DNA of 64,000 bases from Nitrospirota bacterium (GTDB taxonomy: Bacteria > Nitrospirota > Thermodesulfovibrionia > SZUA-242). Location: positions 175,984 to 239,983 of the forward strand of contig JACRHH010000015.1 in assembly GCA_016212095.1 (NCBI GenBank), written 5' to 3'. The translations under genes and the position numbers were made by a program. This document shows, one piece after another, positions 43,559-51,006 of this stretch; position 1 is the first letter of the stretch; each line of letters starts with the position of its first letter. The notes beneath the pieces are model-generated. The model did no database searches and was not told the origin of the DNA. It was given only the letters and a program-made list of their open reading frames with translations.

Positions 43559-44407
43559 ATGAAAATCCTCTCATCCCCATCCGAAACGCAGGCATTTCTG
43601 CGAAACATCAGCCGCGCTGGCAGAACCATCGGTCTTGTGCCGACAATGGGCTGCCTACACAACGGGCATCTTTCGCTTGTGCGCCGCGCGCGGGCGGAAA
43701 ACGATTTCGTTGTCGCAAGCATTTTCGTAAACCCCACGCAGTTCGGGCCGTCGGAAGACCTTGCGGCGTACCCCCGCAATATTGGGCGCGACACAGCATT
43801 GCTTGAGGCTGAGGGCGCGGATCTGCTGTTCTGCCCGCAATCATCCGATATGTATCTTCAAGGGTTTTCCACGTCGGTAGCTGTTTCGGACGTGAGCGAG
43901 AGGCTCTGCGGCGAGTTCCGGCCCGGACATTTTACAGGCGTGGCAACGGTGGTCTGCAAGCTTTTCAACATTGCGGGCGCGGATAAAGCCTATTTCGGCG
44001 CGAAGGATTATCAGCAAACGGTTGTGATAAGACGGATGGCGAGGGACTTGAACATCGGCACGGAAATTATCATATGCCCGACTGTTCGCGAGGCCGACGG
44101 CTTGGCGATGAGTTCCCGGAACAGCTATCTTGCGCCGGACGAACGAAAAGCGGCGACTGTGCTTTATCGCGCGCTCTCGGCGGCGCGAAACGCGGCGGAG
44201 AATGGCGAGCGTAATGCCGGAAATCTGGTCTTGCTGATGCGCGAGATTATCGGCGCGGAGCCGCTTGCAACTATTGAATACGCCGAGGCGGCGGACGCCG
44301 ACACGCTTGGCCCAATTGGCTCAATCGGCGAAATAGCCGGGCCGGTGGTGCTTGCGCTTGCCGCGCGCATCGGCAAAACGCGGCTGATAGATAATCTGGT
44401 TGTATAA
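43559..44407 (+). CDS. panC: Pantothenate synthetase
   Basis: The 282-residue enzyme has VPTMGCLHNGHLSLVRRA with the HxGH site, FVNPTQFGPSEDLAAYPR, GAKDYQQTVVIRRM and MSSRNSYLAPDERKAA. It ligates pantoate and beta-alanine with ATP. It stands alone rather than with panB/panD. An extended -10 lies six bases upstream of the ATG, suggesting leaderless translation. Residue Cys in TMGCLH replaces the more usual Ala/Tyr and is tolerable. Confidence 0.95.
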   Translation: MKILSSPSETQAFLRNISRAGRTIGLVPTMGCLHNGHLSLVRRARAENDFVVASIFVNPTQFGPSEDLAAYPRNIGRDTALLEAEGADLLFCPQSSDMYLQGFSTSVAVSDVSERLCGEFRPGHFTGVATVVCKLFNIAGADKAYFGAKDYQQTVVIRRMARDLNIGTEIIICPTVREADGLAMSSRNSYLAPDERKAATVLYRALSAARNAAENGERNAGNLVLLMREIIGAEPLATIEYAEAADADTLGPIGSIGEIAGPVVLALAARIGKTRLIDNLVV

Positions 44408-44449
44408 TAGTCTTTGAGTTAAGCTTGCAAGTATGATTATATAAATTAA

Positions 44450-45196
44450 ATGAGAACCTTCCGGACATCAGGCGCAATTCTTGCGCTCGCGCTGTTTTTT
44501 CTTCCAGTCATCGCCAATGCGGAGATCTACCGCTACGTTGACGAGGAAGGAGTGCTGCATCTGACGAACATCCCGGCAAATGGCGCGTTCAAGGTGGCGT
44601 CGAGGCCGGAAGCGCCGAAAGCGGCAATCGTGCCGGAGCCGAAAACCGAGGCTGCCCCTGCGCCGAGCGATGCGCCCGCCCTGTCGCGTTTCTCAAGGGA
44701 ATATTGCGACAGCGTGATAACCGACGCGTCCGGGCGGCACGGCGTTGACGCCGCGCTGGTCAGGGCGGTGGTTAAGGCGGAGTCGGACTACAACCCGCTT
44801 GCGGTATCGAACAAGGGCGCGCGAGGGCTTATGCAGCTCATGCCGGAAACCGCCCGCGATCTGGCCGTGACAAACGTGTACGACGTGGAAGACAACGTTG
44901 ACGGCGGCGTGCGCTATCTGCGCAACATGCTCGAACGCTTCGGCGGCAACATGAAACTGGCGCTTGCCGCCTACAACGCCGGGCCTGCGGCGGTCGAGAA
45001 GCATAACGGCATTCCGCCGTATCCGGAAACCAGAACCTACGTTGACCGGGTGCTTCGTTTTTATGGAAAGGGAACCGGGGCATCTGGCGGCAAAGCCCGC
45101 CGCTCCGGCGGCGGCTTCCGCACGGTCGAAACCATCTACAGAATTCTTCAGGCCGACGGATCGGTTTTGTTCAGCAACACTCCAGCGGCTCGTTAA
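44450..45196 (+). CDS. Exported lytic transglycosylase (SLT domain, DUF4124-like N-terminus)
   Basis: The 248-residue protein has a signal peptide (VIANAEIY near 20-27), an N-terminal DUF4124-like motif [18 protein letters not shown], a Pro/Ala linker, and an SLT domain with catalytic Glu in [10 protein letters not shown], then [13 protein letters not shown] and [20 protein letters not shown]. It cuts peptidoglycan glycan to anhydro-muropeptides in the periplasm. A short C-terminal module again ends with [10 protein letters not shown], echoing the N-terminal motif. It is 42 bases after panC. Confidence 0.92.
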   Translation: MRTFRTSGAILALALFFLPVIANAEIYRYVDEEGVLHLTNIPANGAFKVASRPEAPKAAIVPEPKTEAAPAPSDAPALSRFSREYCDSVITDASGRHGVDAALVRAVVKAESDYNPLAVSNKGARGLMQLMPETARDLAVTNVYDVEDNVDGGVRYLRNMLERFGGNMKLALAAYNAGPAAVEKHNGIPPYPETRTYVDRVLRFYGKGTGASGGKARRSGGGFRTVETIYRILQADGSVLFSNTPAAR

Positions 45197-45246
45197 ATTC
45201 ACCTGCCTGCTATCTTCCAACACTGAAAGGCATACTGCTTATAAAT

Positions 45247-46218
45247 ATGGATGAATTACGCGATAAAATCTTCGAACTCAAGGCAAAGCGAAACGCCGTG
45301 CTTCTTGCCCATAACTACCAGCGCGAGGAGGTGCAGGCGATAGCCGACTTCACCGGCGATTCTCTGGAGCTCTCGCGCAGGGCCGCCACGATGGACTGCG
45401 ACGTTATCGTCTTTTGCGGCGTGAACTTCATGGCCGAATCGGCCTCGATTCTCTCGCCGGATAAAACCGTGCTTCTGCCCGCCACCGAGGCCAACTGCCC
45501 GATGGCCGACATGGTGACAGTCGATACACCGCGCGAGCTTCGCATGAACTTCCCAGGCTACAACGAGGTCACATATGAATTTCCGGAGGATTTTACGCTT
45601 CGCGACATGAAAAGGCGTTATCCGGGCGTGCCGGTTGTTTCCTACGTGAACACCACGGCGGCGGTCAAGGCCGAGTCCGACTACTGCTGCACGTCGTCGA
45701 ACGCCGTTAAGCTGGTGAACGCGATTGATTCCGACCGCGTGATCTGCGTTCCCGACCGCAATCTGGCCGCATGGATCGCGGCAAACACGAAGAAGGAAAT
45801 AATCACATGGGACGGTTTCTGCCATGTTCACGACCGCGTGCGGCCATCGGATGTTGACGCGGCGCGCGCCGAACACCAAGGGGCGCTGTTTGTGGCGCAT
45901 CCGGAATGCAGGCTCGAAATCTGCCAAATGGCAGATCATGTAACCAGCACATCGGGAATGCTGCGTTTCTGCCGCGAGTCCGACGCAAGGGAGTTCATCA
46001 TCGGAACCGAAACCGGGCTTCTGTACAGGCTGCGGCTCGAAAATCCGCACAAGAAGTTCCATCCGCTCCGTAGCGACATGGTCTGCCCGAACATGAAGCG
46101 GACAACGCTTCGCACAATTCTGTTCGCGCTCGAAAACAACACGAAGGTTATCAAGGTTCCGGAGGAGATCCGCGTTCCGGCAAAGCGGGCGCTCGACCGG
46201 ATGCTGGAAATAGGTTAA
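45247..46218 (+). CDS. nadA: Quinolinate synthase A
   Basis: The 323-residue Fe-S enzyme has [79 protein letters not shown] and [12 protein letters not shown] segments carrying the conserved cysteines. It condenses iminoaspartate and DHAP to quinolinate for NAD. nadB/nadC are not adjacent. The stop codon is immediately followed by the TTG start of the methyltransferase gene, so the two are coupled. Confidence 0.96.
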   Translation: MDELRDKIFELKAKRNAVLLAHNYQREEVQAIADFTGDSLELSRRAATMDCDVIVFCGVNFMAESASILSPDKTVLLPATEANCPMADMVTVDTPRELRMNFPGYNEVTYEFPEDFTLRDMKRRYPGVPVVSYVNTTAAVKAESDYCCTSSNAVKLVNAIDSDRVICVPDRNLAAWIAANTKKEIITWDGFCHVHDRVRPSDVDAARAEHQGALFVAHPECRLEICQMADHVTSTSGMLRFCRESDAREFIIGTETGLLYRLRLENPHKKFHPLRSDMVCPNMKRTTLRTILFALENNTKVIKVPEEIRVPAKRALDRMLEIG

Positions 46219-47373
46219 TTGCCCGAACTTAAGCGCATCCTCCTCCACCGCATCCGCCAGTTCGGGCCGATCACCTTCGAGCAATTCATGGCTGCGGCGC
46301 TCTACGAGCCGGACATCGGCTACTACACATCGCCCGAAACCGACATAGGGCAGGCCGCCGATTTCTACACGTCAACCAACCTGCACGGCGTTTTTGGCGC
46401 GATGTTCGCGCGTCAGGCCGCGCAGATGTGGGAACATCTTGGGCGGCCCGGCGATTTCACGTTTATCGAGCAGGGCGGCGGACGCGGGCTCTTCGCGCTC
46501 GATTTCCTGGAATATGCCGCCGGGCATGATCGTGAATTCTACGACAGCCTCACCTATCTGCTTGTCGAACTGAACCCGCACATGAAGGCCAGGCAGGAAA
46601 AGCTTCTATCCGGGCATTCGGGTAAATTGCGATGGAAAAATTCGCTTGCCGATATTGAGCCGATAACCGGCTGCCTGTTTTCGAACGAACTTGTTGATTC
46701 ATTTCCGGTGCATGTTGTCCGGTTCGGCAAAGACGGCATCAACGAACTGTATATTGGCGAGCAAGATGGCGACTTTAAAGAGGAATTCGGCCCGTGCCCA
46801 ACGCCTGAAATCACGGAATATTTTAAATCCAGATCGATCATCCGACACCCCGGCTACCGCACGGAGCTTAACCTGAACGCGCGGAAATGGCTGCGCGAGG
46901 TTGCTGTGACAATCAAACGCGGATACGTGATGACAGTCGATTACGGTTTCAGCGTTCACGACTACTACAGCCCGGAACGCGTGACCGGCACACTGCTCTG
47001 CTATCACAGGCACCAGACAAACGATGAGCCGCTGAAGCGCGTCGGACAGCAGGACATCACGGCTCACGCCAATTTCACCGCGCTTGTGGAATGGGGCAGC
47101 GAGGCCGGATTAAAGCCGCTTGGCTTTGTCTCGCAGTCGAGTTTTCTGCTGAACATGGGAATAGACAGCTACATCGCCGAACTTCATCGCGCGCTTCCTG
47201 AAGATGAATTTTTAAAAGCCGCCGCTCAGGTGCGCTCCCTCATCATGCCCGATGCCCTGGGCGAAAGCCACAAGGTTCTGGTTCAGGCCCGAAACGCGCC
47301 GGATACGCGGAACGCGCCGCTTGAGGGGCTTCGAATGCGCAACCGTCTCGATTATCTTATTGCACAGGCTTGA
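46219..47373 (+). CDS. SAM-dependent methyltransferase, MidA/NDUFAF7 family
   Basis: The 384-residue protein has GPITFEQFMAAALYEPDIGYYTS at the start, TFIEQGGGRGLFALDFL as the SAM-binding loop, LVELNPHMKARQ, and SNELVDSFPVHVV, the order seen in COG1565 proteins. The eukaryotic member methylates an arginine of respiratory complex I; the bacterial substrate is unknown. The start is a TTG abutting the nadA stop, so expression depends on coupling. Length is normal for the family. Confidence 0.88.
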   Translation: MPELKRILLHRIRQFGPITFEQFMAAALYEPDIGYYTSPETDIGQAADFYTSTNLHGVFGAMFARQAAQMWEHLGRPGDFTFIEQGGGRGLFALDFLEYAAGHDREFYDSLTYLLVELNPHMKARQEKLLSGHSGKLRWKNSLADIEPITGCLFSNELVDSFPVHVVRFGKDGINELYIGEQDGDFKEEFGPCPTPEITEYFKSRSIIRHPGYRTELNLNARKWLREVAVTIKRGYVMTVDYGFSVHDYYSPERVTGTLLCYHRHQTNDEPLKRVGQQDITAHANFTALVEWGSEAGLKPLGFVSQSSFLLNMGIDSYIAELHRALPEDEFLKAAAQVRSLIMPDALGESHKVLVQARNAPDTRNAPLEGLRMRNRLDYLIAQA

Positions 47374-47433
47374 CTACCGGTGGCTTCAACGCGATGATTA
47401 TTGAAAACGCCGAGCCATGAAAGGAATGCCGCC

Positions 47434-48003
47434 ATGCGATACAAGGGAGTAAGCCACGTTGCATTAGCCACGCGCGACATGGGCGCGACTATCCGTTTCT
47501 GGCGCGACCTGCTCGGTCTTCGCATGGTGCTTGCCGCATCAGGGCGAAACAGCCGCATGTATTTCTTTCATGTCGCCAACCGCCAGTACATCGGATTTTT
47601 CGAATGGCCGGGCATCCAGCCTATTACGGAGAAAGAGGCCGGGCATCCGGCAAGCGGGCCGTTTGCGTTTGACCATTTCGCGCTTGCGGTTGCTTCGGAC
47701 GACGACCTGTTTGCGATGAAAGACAGACTAAACGCAGCCGGCATATGGGTGTCGGAGGTTCTGGATCACGGATTCATCCATTCGATATACACGTTCGATC
47801 CAAACGGTATTTCGGTGGAATTCAGCGCCGACACCAACGTGGACATCGTTACGCATCCGCATTTTGCCGACAGCAAGCCGCTGCCTGAAACACTTGAAGG
47901 GGCGGAGCCGGTGGCAGGGCGCTGGCCCGCGCCGCATGAAAGCGGCACGGAAGAGCGAGTGATCTATCCCGGCTTCGGCGCGGAACTGAAGAACAGAAAA
48001 TAA
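47434..48003 (+). CDS. VOC-superfamily (glyoxalase/dioxygenase-like) protein
   Basis: The 189-residue protein has the vicinal-oxygen-chelate fold: GVSHVALATRDMGATIRFWRDLLGLRMV, then FAFDHFALAVASDDDLFAMKDRL, and YTFDPNGISVEFS. His and Glu metal positions (SHVALA, DHFALA, VEFSA) are present. The substrate is unknown. The ATG behind AAGGAATG is used rather than an upstream one. It ends the ordinary-composition region: 3' of it the base composition shifts to AT-rich. Confidence 0.85.
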   Translation: MRYKGVSHVALATRDMGATIRFWRDLLGLRMVLAASGRNSRMYFFHVANRQYIGFFEWPGIQPITEKEAGHPASGPFAFDHFALAVASDDDLFAMKDRLNAAGIWVSEVLDHGFIHSIYTFDPNGISVEFSADTNVDIVTHPHFADSKPLPETLEGAEPVAGRWPAPHESGTEERVIYPGFGAELKNRK

Positions 48004-48072
48004 TGCGACAGCTGCGGCTTGCTCGGTGTTTGGCGTCTGATAGCGAGATAGACGGTTTGCACTGAAAAACTG

Positions 48073-48091
48073 CTTATTTTGCGCAAATAAG
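48073..48091. repeat. Inverted repeat upstream of the arsR-like gene
   Basis: CTTATTTTGCGCAAATAAG is an almost perfect 19-base palindrome. A further half-site CTTATTTGCAAG follows at 48106-48117. It lies about 200 bases upstream of the regulator gene in an otherwise empty 286-base spacer. Confidence 0.45.
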
Positions 48092-48222
48092 GCATGTATA
48101 CTTTACTTATTTGCAAGACAAAGGGAGGCGGATCGATTTTCAACGCAGGTTGACAGCCTTGGCCCGTAATGCGTACGTTAGCGGTCTGATTTTTTATCAT
48201 TACCGGATTTTCCGGAATACGC

Positions 48223-48250
48223 TTGACATAGTTGTTCGCGCAAGTAATAA
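48223..48250 (+). promoter_or_regulatory. Sigma-70 promoter of the ArsR-family gene
   Basis: TTGACA and TAATAA are separated by 16 bases (17 to AATAAT). The start would be near 48257, giving a leader of about 33 bases. Confidence 0.6.
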
Positions 48251-48275
48251 TTAAGCCATTGCGTAATCACTTAAT
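48250..48275. promoter_or_regulatory. Candidate operator overlapping the transcription start
   Basis: ATTAAG and CTTAAT form exact six-base arms separated by 14 bases. The dyad begins at the -10 box and covers the predicted start, as expected for an autorepressor site. Confidence 0.45.
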
Positions 48276-48289
48276 GAGTTTACAGACAT

Positions 48290-48694
48290 ATGATTATTGA
48301 ACCGGCAGAGATATTTAAGGTTTTGAGCGTGGACACGCGAGTGAAAATCATTGAGCTTCTTAAGGCCAACGGGGCATTAGGGGTCAAAGAGATTTCAGAT
48401 CGACTTGGCATCACCTCACCGGCGGTGTCGCAACATCTTAAAATTTTAAAACAAGCCGGGTTGGTGCGGAGCGAAAGACAGGGATATTGGATACCGTATT
48501 CGATCAATGAAGAGGCCATGGATGGCTGCCGGGAAATATTAAATGAAGTATGCACATGCGGCTGCCAGGGCACGGGCAATTTCAAGGAAAAAGAATTGGG
48601 CAAGGCCAACCTTGAAGCGCTTGCAAAGTATGAAACTGAACTACAAAAAGAACTCGAAATGGTGCGCGAAAGGATCAGGGAAATAAGGGAGTAA
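48290..48694 (+). CDS. ArsR-family transcriptional regulator with a C-terminal Cys cluster
   Basis: The 134-residue protein has a winged helix (about 5-75, with GVKEISDRLGITSPAVSQHL as the helix-turn-helix and RSERQGYWIPYSI as wing), then Cys80 and a CTCGC cluster (Cys88, Cys90, Cys92) and a charged C-terminal helix/coiled coil. ArsR/SmtB proteins are metal- or redox-released repressors; four clustered Cys suggest soft-metal or persulfide sensing, not proven. No alpha-3 CVC motif is present. It leads a probable unit with the 47-residue Cys peptide and CopD-like gene. Confidence 0.85.
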   Translation: MIIEPAEIFKVLSVDTRVKIIELLKANGALGVKEISDRLGITSPAVSQHLKILKQAGLVRSERQGYWIPYSINEEAMDGCREILNEVCTCGCQGTGNFKEKELGKANLEALAKYETELQKELEMVRERIREIRE

Positions 48695-48713
48695 ATTTTT
48701 TTGCGAATCGAAT

Positions 48714-48735
48714 TAAGTAGTTGCTAACATACTTA
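48714..48735. promoter_or_regulatory. Second dyad, before the Cys-rich peptide gene
   Basis: TAAGTA and TACTTA are exact six-base arms separated by 10 bases (a 22-base dyad), 21 bases before the peptide ATG. This is typical ArsR/SmtB operator geometry. It suggests separate regulation of the downstream genes. Confidence 0.5.
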
Positions 48736-48756
48736 CTCGAAAGGAGGTGATTAAAA

Positions 48757-48900
48757 ATGGCAGAGAATGGAATTTCTTGTGGCTGCGGGTGTCTTCCGCT
48801 GAAGGGGAAGGAGGTCAGGATCACTGTTACTGAGACGGCAGGGAACCCGGCCCAGACGGAGAAGGAGGAAACGAAGGCCCAGGGCGCAACTAAACAGTAA
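48757..48900 (+). CDS. 47-residue Cys-rich peptide, unknown
   Basis: This short frame starts with ATG after a perfect AAGGAGGTGA ribosome site and encodes MAENGISCGCGCLPLKGKEV, then a Thr/Glu/Lys-rich hydrophilic tail ending ATKQ. Cys8, Cys10 and Cys12 form a CGCGC cluster, resembling the CTCGC of the neighbouring ArsR-type regulator. No signal peptide or membrane segment is present. It could be a soluble metal- or sulfur-binding peptide. I know no family for it. The strong ribosome site and conserved-looking context support a real gene. Confidence 0.7.
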   Translation: MAENGISCGCGCLPLKGKEVRITVTETAGNPAQTEKEETKAQGATKQ

Positions 48901-48985
48901 TTACGGAGCATGACATTTCTGCATGTGAAGGGAATATGCCGGCGGCATTCCCTTCACAATGCAACCAACAGAACGGAGACTGAAC

Positions 48986-49450
48986 ATGAAATTATTGATC
49001 TTGCCGCTGTGCCATTTCCTGCATATCCTGGGAGCCGTAGCATGGATTGGCGGAATCCTGATGATCCTCCGGGTAATATTGCCAAGCTCGAAGGCAGCGT
49101 TGGAATCAACCGCCACGACTGGGAATCTGATGAAGGAAGTGGCGCAACGTTTCACGCCACTAGCCAACTTGAGCATATTTGTGCTGGCAGGAACTGGAAT
49201 TGTGCTTTTTCAACAAGGCCGGAATGCTTGGAATGCATTAATCTCGTTTAAACTTTTGCTTGCAGCCTGCATGGTCATGATTCATTTTTACAGAGGATTG
49301 ATACTAAACCCCAAAATCGTGAAATTGACCTCACAAGCCGATGGCACGCAAACAGCCCGATTAAAGAAGTTTTCGGGAGATCTTGTCAAGGCGAATTTTG
49401 CATTGGGAATCATGGCGCTAATGCTTACGGCTGTCATATTATCCATATAA
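48986..49450 (+). CDS. CopD-like four-helix membrane protein
   Basis: The 154-residue protein has four predicted membrane helices. The first, LLILPLCHFLHILGAVAWIGGILMI, carries the His-rich HxxHILGAVAWIGG pattern of CopD/YgaP-like copper or heme membrane proteins. A His (VMIHFYRG) sits in the third helix. Cofactor binding (heme b or copper) is inferred only. The ATG behind CGGAGACT is preferred to one nine codons upstream. It ends the ArsR-type locus and is followed by a terminator. Confidence 0.7.
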   Translation: MKLLILPLCHFLHILGAVAWIGGILMILRVILPSSKAALESTATTGNLMKEVAQRFTPLANLSIFVLAGTGIVLFQQGRNAWNALISFKLLLAACMVMIHFYRGLILNPKIVKLTSQADGTQTARLKKFSGDLVKANFALGIMALMLTAVILSI

Positions 49451-49489
49451 TCTCCCACCGGAGTAAGCCGTAATGAATTTCCCCACATA

Positions 49490-49517
49490 AAACGGCGGAC
49501 TTTTCAGGCCGCCGTTT
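49490..49517 (+). terminator. Hairpin after the CopD-like gene
   Basis: AAACGGCGG and CCGCCGTTT are exact nine-base arms around a ten-base loop, 40 bases after the CopD-like stop. The following GCGTG lacks a U-run, so termination efficiency is uncertain. The minus-strand side (after ntrX) has AAA-rich flanks, so it may serve both directions. Confidence 0.55.
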
Positions 49518-49623
49518 GCGTGTAATTCAGCAGCTTATGGCTTGGGGCAAAAAACCGCCCTTAACCTTGCCGGTTTCAACATCAGCAATGATTTATCTTA
49601 TTCCACCCATCTCATAATCCGGC

Positions 49624-50970
49624 TTAAGGCGCTTCTATGCCCAGCGATTTCAGTTTTCTGTGCAGATTCGAACGCTCTATGCCAAGCTCGTCGGCGGTGC
49701 GCGAGATGTTCCAGCCGTTTTCCTTCAGGCGGTTCAGGATGAAATCGTGCTCGAACGCGGAGCGGGCCTCGCGAAGATCGCTCATGGCGAAGTAGTCGGA
49801 CTGGCCTTCCGGCCCGCGCGGGGCAAGCGGCAGGGCCGAAACGTCGATGGTCTCGCCGGAATGCATTATCACCAGCCGTTCCATCACGTTTTTAAGCTCC
49901 CTGATATTGCCCGGCCAGTCGTAAAAAGAAAGCGCTTCGAGCGCCTGATCCGACAGGCTCTTTGCCTTCCGGCCATATTCCACGGCGTATTTCCTGAGGA
50001 AATAATCGGCAAGAAGCGGGATATCGGAGCGCCTCTGCCGAAGCGGCGGAATGTGAATGGGAATGACGTTCAGCCTGTAATACAGGTCTTGCCTGAATGT
50101 TCCCTTGACAATCTCCTCCTCAAGATTCTTGTTCGTGGCCGATATTATCCGCACATCCGAGCGTATGGTCTTTCCGCCTCCCACGCGCTGAAACTCCTGC
50201 GTCTCGATTACCCGAAGCACCTTCGCCTGCGTAGGCGGCGTCATGTCGCCGATCTCGTCCAGAAACAGCGTGCCTCCGTCTGCAAGCTCGAACTTGCCCC
50301 GCTTTCGCTCGAAGGCTCCGGTGAACGAGCCTTTTTCGTGCCCGAAAAGCTCAGACTCGATCAACTCCTGCGGAATGGCAGCGCAGTTGACCTCGACAAA
50401 CGCCTTCGCGGCGCGAGGGCTTCCGGCGTGAAGCGAGCGGGCCACAAGCTCCTTGCCCGCGCCGGATTCGCCCAGAATAAGCACGCGTCCATTGGAGTTC
50501 GCTGCTGCCGCCACACTCGCGCGCAGTTCCTTCATCGCGGCGCTCTCGCCGATCATCTCGTCGATCCGGCTCTGCGCGGCCCGCAGGCGCGCGTTTTCCT
50601 CGATTATGCGGGCGGTTTCCAGCGCGCTTTTCACGCGATGAAGCACCTTGTCCAGAGACAGCGGCTTTTCCATGAAATCCACCGAGCCTATCTTCGTGGC
50701 CTTCACGGCCATCTCGATGTTGGCGTGGCCCGAAATCATTATCACCGGCGCTGTCGAAACCTCGCGAATACGCGCAAGCGTGTCGAGGCCGTCCATGCCC
50801 GGCAGCCAGACGTCGAGCATCACCAGATCGGGCTGATGGGCCGCGATGCGCTCAAGCGCCTCCTCGCCGGAGGACGCCATCGAGGTTTCGTATCCGTCAT
50901 CCTGAAGAATGTCGGCAAGCGTCTGCCTTATGCCAAGTTCGTCGTCAACAACAAGTATATGTTCGCGCAT
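49624..50970 (-). CDS. ntrX: Sigma-54-dependent response regulator, NtrX type
   Basis: The 448-residue regulator has a receiver domain with Asp53 (VMLDVWLPGMDG), an AAA+ domain with GESGAGKE and a sigma-54 loop reading GSFTGA instead of GAFTGA, and a Fis helix-turn-helix (WNISRTADELGIERSNLHRKL). It is the output of the adjacent kinase, 36 bases upstream. The GSFTGA variant occurs in natural NtrX-type proteins. Its target genes are not obvious here. Confidence 0.92.
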   Translation of the reverse strand: MREHILVVDDELGIRQTLADILQDDGYETSMASSGEEALERIAAHQPDLVMLDVWLPGMDGLDTLARIREVSTAPVIMISGHANIEMAVKATKIGSVDFMEKPLSLDKVLHRVKSALETARIIEENARLRAAQSRIDEMIGESAAMKELRASVAAAANSNGRVLILGESGAGKELVARSLHAGSPRAAKAFVEVNCAAIPQELIESELFGHEKGSFTGAFERKRGKFELADGGTLFLDEIGDMTPPTQAKVLRVIETQEFQRVGGGKTIRSDVRIISATNKNLEEEIVKGTFRQDLYYRLNVIPIHIPPLRQRRSDIPLLADYFLRKYAVEYGRKAKSLSDQALEALSFYDWPGNIRELKNVMERLVIMHSGETIDVSALPLAPRGPEGQSDYFAMSDLREARSAFEHDFILNRLKENGWNISRTADELGIERSNLHRKLKSLGIEAP

Positions 50971-51006
50971 CGGCGTCCCTCATGGCTGTTCACTAAAGAT
51001 AAAAAA

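Noticed and set aside
48004..48222. A further small gene in the spacer before the ArsR-type gene
   Set aside because: No frame with a ribosome site and reasonable length; only palindromes were seen.
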